A stretch of DNA of 64,000 bases from Ceratobasidium sp. AG-K. Taxonomy: Eukaryota; Basidiomycota; Agaricomycetes; Cantharellales; Ceratobasidiaceae. The DNA is taken from positions 1,279,812 to 1,343,811 of the forward strand of contig JAWNGF010000014.1 in the NCBI GenBank assembly GCA_037039685.1, in the 5' to 3' direction. A program made the translations under genes and the position numbers. Under the pieces are notes generated by a model. It was not told where the DNA came from, made no database searches, and was given only the letters and a program-made list of their open reading frames with translations. Position 1 is the stretch's first letter. Every line of letters begins with the position of its first letter. Positions 57,972 to 64,000 of this stretch are shown here, in pieces.

Positions 57972-59355
57972 CTATGCCACAATAGTGATAGCCTGGGCGC
58001 TTCGGGGAGTCATGATCTCAGCCACACCTGTCTCCCTTACTTTCTTGGCGTCCGCACCAAAGTAGCCTATCACCCGCATTAGTGTACGTTCCAAAATCCC
58101 AAGCAGGCGCACTTACGAGGCGTCATGAATGTCCAGTCAATAGAACCTTGCGCGCAGTACTCCACTCCTTGGATATACCGTGCGATCCGTGCGTCAAGCT
58201 CAGGACCAAACGAACGCAGCTGCGACTTTGTCTTCTGATACTCCTCCATCTTGGTGTGTATGAGCTGGTTCACATGGTCGATTGCTCCTTCAAGATCTAG
58301 ACCCTTGTCCCACATAGTTATGAATACCAGGTTCTGAATGTCGCCCCGTGCTAGCTCGGGCTGAGTAAGCAAATGCACTGGTGAGACGATGAGAAACACT
58401 ACCACACAAGCCTACTAACCGGGAATGAATATACATCATTGGCCATGTCAATAGGTCGTTTCCAGCTTCCTTTAACTCGGTCATCATAGGGTCAGAGTGG
58501 ACTTCTGCTGGTAAGTCCAGATCAAGGGAGTACTCAACGATCGCTGAGCAATGGCAGTCAGCATTCAGCACTTTAACAGGGCTGCCATTGGACCCAGAGT
58601 TACTCACGATACGCTTGCTTCGCGGCGGAGGTGTCCCGACGTAGCTATACAAATTCTTCTACCGTTGGTACCACGTCGATCGATCGGTTCGCGGTCTGTT
58701 GCAGGCTTGCGCAAGTACACAGGTCGGTGGCGTCAATGAGGCGCTGGATGGCCGCTGTGCTTGCTTTTGGACATATGCGGTTGACAAAACTATACAACGG
58801 TTCTTGGACGTCAACAAAATGTATCACATGTGAACAAAACGGCGGTAGGCACCTTTGTAGACATTCAACAATCTTGGTATCCGGTACCGGGACCTCTGCG
58901 TTACGTAGCGTTTTCATGTCAACTTCGATGATTCGTTCCACAGCGTCAGCGTCGTTGCAGGGTTTGCTGCCATCCGTTAGGTTGTCGAACTATGTTGCAA
59001 GTTTGGCTTATGACACGAGCTAGGAGTAGGTACGAACCGCGAATAGCCAGAGGACAAAGTCCATGGATGGACGTAGACGCTCCAGATCAGCGTCTGCAAA
59101 TGCCAAGGCCCCCATGCGGCCAAAGTTGCTATCGAAATACTTCTGGCGCTTGATACCAGAGTAGATACCTGGGGTATATGCGCATATGTTAACCAGATTC
59201 ATAGGGTAACTCTGTTGCGTATCATAGCTATCGAACCAAGCGTACGACTCGGCTTCGACTTGCTGCCAGTGAGGGTCGGTCTTCAGGGAGAAAAGGCCCC
59301 TGGTGTAACCGACGATGTCGGGAAACCGCACCTGGGGGAAGGTCGAGCGGTCGAT
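57972..59355 (-). pseudogene. Sesquiterpene synthase, decayed paralog
   Basis: Collinear with the intact gene at 62153-63557 but with several lesions. The start codon position reads ATC (59353-59355) where the paralog has ATG. The first donor reads GATACG in place of GGTATG. CAG of the paralog is TAG in EEFV*LRRD (near 58647). A one-base loss shifts the frame inside the metal-binding NSE region (NDLLTW, then P in place of AND). The aspartate-rich motif is FDNLTDG (paralog FDNTTDE). Downstream, the RGD..NLVF and MWDKGLDLEG segments and the C-terminal RYFG before the TAG at 57972-57974 are still clear. It was once a class I cyclase of farnesyl diphosphate. Confidence 0.82.
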
Positions 59356-62152
59356 GAGATTGAGCTGCGAATACTCAGGCCTAGTGAAGTAATAAGGGCG
59401 TAGAGTATTAGGCAGCTCTGAGATGGGGTGTAATGTGGTTTGGGAAGTACATAAATGTAATGGTCACTTGAGTATTGCCAGTGGTCGCTGTTAGCGATGA
59501 TTGAATTGGAAAGCCTGCTTCTTTTATCAAGGGCTCGGGGTAACTTCCCGATATCTCGTATGAGCGTGTGTCATTCCTCATTTACTCAGTTGTTGAGTTG
59601 TCGAATCATACCAAAACCCTGGTCCATAGCACCTTGGGATACTAAACAATCACTCGGAGATATGCGCCACTATGGAGATTTGGTCATTGGCAGAGTCCTT
59701 GCACATCGCGTATACAACCAATCACTTTCAAATCCAACCGTGTCAAATTTTATCGGGAAATTTTTTCAGTGACTTTAGTCTGACATTCCACTGAGTTACT
59801 CACAGCGCCAGTGTACAACACAGCGCAAAGCAGTGCCCATCAGCGCTAACAACATGGGCGTGCGGTTCTCGGCGCTAATCTGGGCTCACTAGCGCGGACT
59901 AAAGGTAATGAGTGGAAGGCGGGATTTCCCTATATCGTATAACGACGATGACAAACCAGGTTATAGATACGGATTATCCTCTCGCTGGAGGACAGTTGAT
60001 TGTGTCGCCGTTTTGCAGGAGCATATGCCAATGATATCATTATCATTGGCGTATCAATATAAATGGTCAACTAGCTAACGGTACTATCATAGCGTTCCTA
60101 CCAATCATCTGTCTAATCTGGTTAGTACTTCGGCTAAGAGGAATAATAGATATATGTGTAGAGAAAAATATGCACAAATTATCCACGTCAAAAAGAAAGG
60201 TTGGGTTGTCGGTGTTCGCTGAGCAAAATGATATGATAGGCTGTGAAATTCGCACACCGGGCACTGTAGGCTGCTGCCCAGGATAGTATTTCCTGACCGC
60301 TTAGGCGTTATCAACGATCCATGACTTCCACTCGACGCACAGGTACCCTAAATTATGCACGTGCCGAAGAAGTCGAACGCGTAAGACCACCAGGTTTGAT
60401 GAGCACTCCTATATTGTAGACAATTGGCCGGTCAACCCGACGATACCGAAAACGGGGATACAAGGCCGTGATCCTGTCAATGAAAAATTCTCTCAAACAA
60501 AAGGTGCTATCTTCCCTTCCTCCACAGGTCTAGAGCTCCAGGCACCTATTGAGGTGTAAGTGGATGAAAGGAAGCAGCTCCCCGCATGTCCCTGGGAGCC
60601 CGAGAGAGTCTCTGGCCCTGACACTTATTTTAAGTGATTGCCTACCTAGCACTGATGTGCATTGATCGATGGCCGGATTTAACGTTTCAACCACACACAT
60701 ACGTGTGCTCATAGATCACACGAACGGCGGAGCTCCCAAGTAATTTAGAGATCACTTGACCGAGGGCATAACTCTAATAATAAGCTGCCGCAGAGAGTGC
60801 GCCAAAGCTCCGTGCCAATACTTAATTTGGCTGCATTATTGGAGTTTCACCATCTTGCCTGAGATGTATCGGTTTGTTTCTTTGGTAGATAACCTTAGAT
60901 GAACCGCCCCTGGTATACCTAACCTATAACCACAAACCCCCTCATGGTTGAGAGACTAAGAAAAGGCGCTATTTCTTTCATAGTCTAAACTCGAGAAAGG
61001 TCTGATTCTTATTCACGCCAAAAGCTGACTATCGTTATAACCGGTATCGGGGATTAGGAAGTTCTGTTTCACTGCTGCAGCAACTAATTCACTTCAACGA
61101 CTATCCCTTTCCGTCATGGGCTGCTTCACGCTCCAACATTGTACACTCGCTCAAAGTCAGGAAGCTAAAGTGATAGCCTATTTTAGAAATGTGGGGCAAA
61201 TAGACTTCTCCTCCACATCGCGATCGATCGCGTACGTGTAAATCAACGGTTTCGTAATTTTGCTCTTCCTGCCATACGATGTGGGGATGAAGAGAGAAAC
61301 GCCCATCTACCTGTGACATTTGTGCGCACAAACGGCCTGGCTGAGCGTTTTCATACGATTAATTTCACAAACGGGTTATCCAATACTATATTTCATGCAG
61401 TGAAACGTCAAGTACGCTCATCCATCGGAAATCGGTTCGACATACGACCAGCCGCGCTCGTGGGCTAATTGCAAATGGAATTGGCCCAGGTCCGAATGAT
61501 AACGAAAGAACATGACAAATAGAAATAATAGCCGGTAGGTCTATTATTATATCGCCGTTGAATAGCCGTCCACATGGATATGCCAGCGAAGAGCATTATT
61601 GAGTAGGGTTGGATTCGCGAGCCTAAGTTCGTACTTTCGCTCGCGGCTATCGTCCTCCAGCAGACTGAAGAGCGAATCCTGAGGTCTGTTCTGAGGGCAT
61701 CCAGACCTGTACTCCACGTCAAAATGCATCCCTCGATTCCTTTGCCACCGACCGTTATGGTAAAACCGCGTTTTTTGTGACTGTAACATAGCCGGATATG
61801 GCTCCCACACGGCACCCCTGCGCGCACCCTGTCGGTTACCAAATAACCTCTCTGGGACGCATCTCCAAGAAATTGGGCAGTATACAGAGGTGATAGGGAC
61901 AAGGACTACGGTCTGTCATCACAATGAAAAGGGTGGATAAATATGAAAATGCTCGCCCGTCAATTTGTGATGGCCTCTATAAGAAGAGCAGGTCCGTACT
62001 GGTTCACCACAAGTTGCGAGTCGCCCCTCAAGACACTTAAACTACCGCCCCATCCACAACACTTTTCGTCCACGCTTCTGCTTTACTTGATCAATACCTT
62101 GCGCTAAACTTATTCAACTCATTAGCATGCCGAGTACTCGCAACTCAAGCTC
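59356..62152. other. Intergenic between divergent terpene synthases
   Basis: 2.8 kb with no recognised gene. An open frame at 61465-61902 (minus, 145 codons) has no known motif. A CCAAT/ATTGG dyad (60027-60050) stands out. The region should contain the promoters of both synthase copies. Confidence 0.45.
60027..60050. promoter_or_regulatory. Inverted CCAAT dyad between the terpene synthases
   Basis: GCCAATGATA and its exact complement TATCATTGGC are separated by TCAT, giving two CCAAT boxes in opposite orientation within 24 bp. It is a candidate site for a CCAAT-binding (HAP/NF-Y-type) complex or a dimeric regulator. It is far (about 2.1 kb) from the active gene, so its function is speculative. 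Confidence 0.3.
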
Positions 62153-63557
62153 ATGGACCGCTCGACCTTCCCCTCCCAGGTGCGATTGCCCGACATCGCG
62201 AGTTACACTGGAAGCTTTTTCTCCCTGAAGACCAACCCTCACTGGCAGCAAGTCGAAGCCGAATCGTACGCTTGGTTCGATAGCTATGGTATGTCACGAT
62301 TATGACATGATCATACGCGCGTAGCTTACATATGCGCATATAACCTTAGGAATCTATTCTGGAATGAAGCGCCAGAAGTACTTTGATAGTGCCTTTGGCC
62401 TCATGGGGGCGTTGGCATTTCCAGATGCCGACTTGGAACGTCTACGCATAGCAATGGATTTTACTCTCTGGTTATTTGCTGTGAGTGAACCTCGCCTCGA
62501 ACTAACACCCTTAATAAACTTTCTCCCAGTTTGACAACACAACCGACGAGAGCGAGCTCTGCGACAATGTAGAAACTGTGGAACAAATTACCGAGGCCGC
62601 CATGAAAACTCTCCGCAATCCAGAGGCTCCTGCACCAGAGTTCAAAATTGCCGCAGCTCTTCAGAGGTTAGCTATGGGCTATCGTCTATTGCTGCGGTAT
62701 AGTTGCTGACCCGCCGAAATATTTGTACAGTTTCTTTAATCGCATGCGTTTAAAAGCAAGCCCAGCGACCATTCAAAGATTCATTGATGCAGCTGATCTT
62801 TATACCCGCGCGAGTTTGCAGCAGACCGCCAATCGGTCGATTGATGTAGTGCCAACAGTAGAGGAGTTTATACAGTTGCGCCGAGACACATCTGCGGTGA
62901 AGCTGGCATATCGTGAGTCCTTCATATCCCATGGTTGATCGCTTAAAACTCATAATGATGCTCAATTTCACATCCTGCAGCCGTTCTCGAATATTCACTT
63001 GGCCTAGACCTGCCGGAGGAGGTGCATTCCGATCCTATGATGATGGAGTTGTCGCAAGCCGGTAACGATCTATTAACATGGGCTAACGACGTTTATTCAT
63101 TCCCCGTGAGTATGATGATATGAAAATGCCCATTTTTGTCTTAACGAGGTTGGTTTGATTAGGCTGAACAAGCGCGGGGTGACACCCAGAACCTAGTATT
63201 CATTGCCATGTGGGATAAGAATCTCGACCTTGAAGGCGCAATCGATTATGTGAACCAGCTCGTACGCACCAGAATGGATGAGTACCTCAAAGCTAGGGCA
63301 CAACTGCCTTCGTTTGGTCCCCAATTGGATGCACAGATCGCGCGATACATCCAAGGAATTGAATACTCTGTGCAAGGTTCTATTGATTGGACGTTTATGA
63401 CACCTCGTAAGCCGCCTTGTTCAGCTTTTTGCCTCAGGGACTAATAGGCGCGATAGGCTACTTTGGCACAGATGCAAAAGAAGTAAGGGCGACGGGCATG
63501 GTTGATATTGTGTCCCCTCGAAGCACCCGTCCCATCGCCATCGCCATCCAAACTTAG
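62153..63557 (+). CDS. Sesquiterpene synthase (class I terpene cyclase)
   Basis: The seven-exon model is 62153-62288, 62350-62480, 62530-62666, 62731-62912, 62981-63105, 63163-63406 and 63457-63557. It sums to 1056 nt, an exact frame of 351 aa, the usual size for Agaricomycete enzymes. The start ATG (MDRSTFPSQVRLPD) follows an in-frame stop. Motifs: ESYAWFDSY near the N-terminus, aspartate-rich metal site FDNTTDE directly after the second intron, the NSE-type site NDLLTWANDVYSF (Asn, Thr and Asp/Glu ligands for Mg2+), then QARGDTQNLVF and the C-terminal RYFG pair that closes the active site. It would ionise farnesyl diphosphate and cyclise it in the cytosol; the product cannot be predicted. 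Neighbouring P450s could oxidise it. Confidence 0.88.
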
Positions 63558-64000
63558 AATGTATTTAATTATGTAAACCTCCTTTGTACCATAGTAGATT
63601 GTCTATCTAGTTATGCACTTTCCTCAACAAAATTATCCAAGCCTGAATAGCATGACCCTGGTCTTACCTATATGTCGGCTAAGTGCAATTTATTATATAT
63701 AACCAAAAGAGTGTAAAGGATGACACAAGATCCAAGGTGTGGCACTCACCGGGTGCGGAATGTCACGTGACATGACGAGGCGTCCCTTCCAGCAAACCCG
63801 ACCCAGCTAACAGGTCGGCCTGGTGCCTGGGATTTACATGATGCCCAATGTAACCACAGGCAATCATTGGCACATGAACAATAGAGCACAACCATATCTG
63901 ATCTGCTAGTTTGGCAATCCTGAAGATCTGGGCATGTGGCAACTTTATCTTTTTGACCAGGATACTGCAGATTGTGTTATTACCAATATGGTCATGCTGA
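63558..64000. other. 3' flank of terpene synthase
   Basis: No gene recognised up to the window edge. Confidence 0.5.

Noticed and set aside
61465..61902. 145-codon minus-strand ORF between the terpene synthases
   Set aside because: No domain, no intron structure and no similarity to neighbours; likely a chance open frame.
9924..63557. Zn2Cys6 regulator as the cluster-specific regulator of the terpene genes
   Set aside because: It is about 38 kb from the cluster on the other side of unrelated genes, and no shared binding site is visible; the link would be guesswork.
1..64000. CRISPR arrays, bacterial operons or phage genes
   Set aside because: The window has spliced eukaryotic genes throughout and no regular repeat-spacer pattern.

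Overview
The window looks like nuclear DNA of an Agaricomycete fungus, most probably Ceratobasidiaceae/Rhizoctonia (inference). The signs are many short GT-AG introns of about 45-70 bp, DUF6535 membrane-protein paralogs, Zn2Cys6 and C2H2 regulators, an Agaricomycete-type sesquiterpene synthase, ordA-like P450s and Ty3/gypsy chromoviruses. All gene models and comparisons were assembled by eye.

Left part (1-24.1 kb). A DUF6535 gene on the minus strand carries one in-frame stop (1059-4687). It is followed by a C2H2 zinc-finger gene (7640-9107, minus), an 8-exon Zn2Cys6 regulator that closes exactly in frame at 624 codons (9924-12441, plus), a decayed pepsin-type protease (15091-16578, plus) and a second DUF6535 gene (18081-21422, plus). 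The 3' end of this last gene is duplicated downstream in a CpG-depleted, dead copy (22663-23800).

Middle (24.1-44.6 kb). A Ty1/copia element (24102-44614, minus strand; 280-bp LTRs; target-site duplication CCCAT) sits inside a P450 gene. The last codons of that P450 lie at 23949-24101 and the rest at 44615-46676. The copia element was itself hit twice by related gypsy chromoviruses. Gypsy-1 (27486-34712, TSD TTGGT) has identical 455-bp LTRs and is nearly intact. Gypsy-2 (35231-42438, TSD ATCAA) is older and has several CGA-to-TGA stops. Both gypsies carry a Tf1-like self-priming signature, a gag/pol -1 frameshift site with a hairpin, and an unrecognised 254-codon third ORF after pol.

Right part (44.6-64 kb). 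This resembles a terpenoid biosynthetic cluster: an interrupted P450, an MFS transporter (47268-49154), a tandem pair of P450s (51116-53334 with a lost splice donor; 55038-57241 intact, 13 exons, 513 aa), a dead sesquiterpene synthase (57972-59355) and an intact 351-aa paralog on the opposite strand (62153-63557). The terpene synthase would make the hydrocarbon skeleton, the P450s would oxidise it and the transporter could move substrate or product. About half of the cluster is already broken by point mutations or transposons.

A recurring theme is C-to-T change at CpG. It explains most stops in the older elements, all five differences seen between the gypsy-2 LTRs and most differences between the copia LTRs. 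This suggests methylation-driven decay of repeats.
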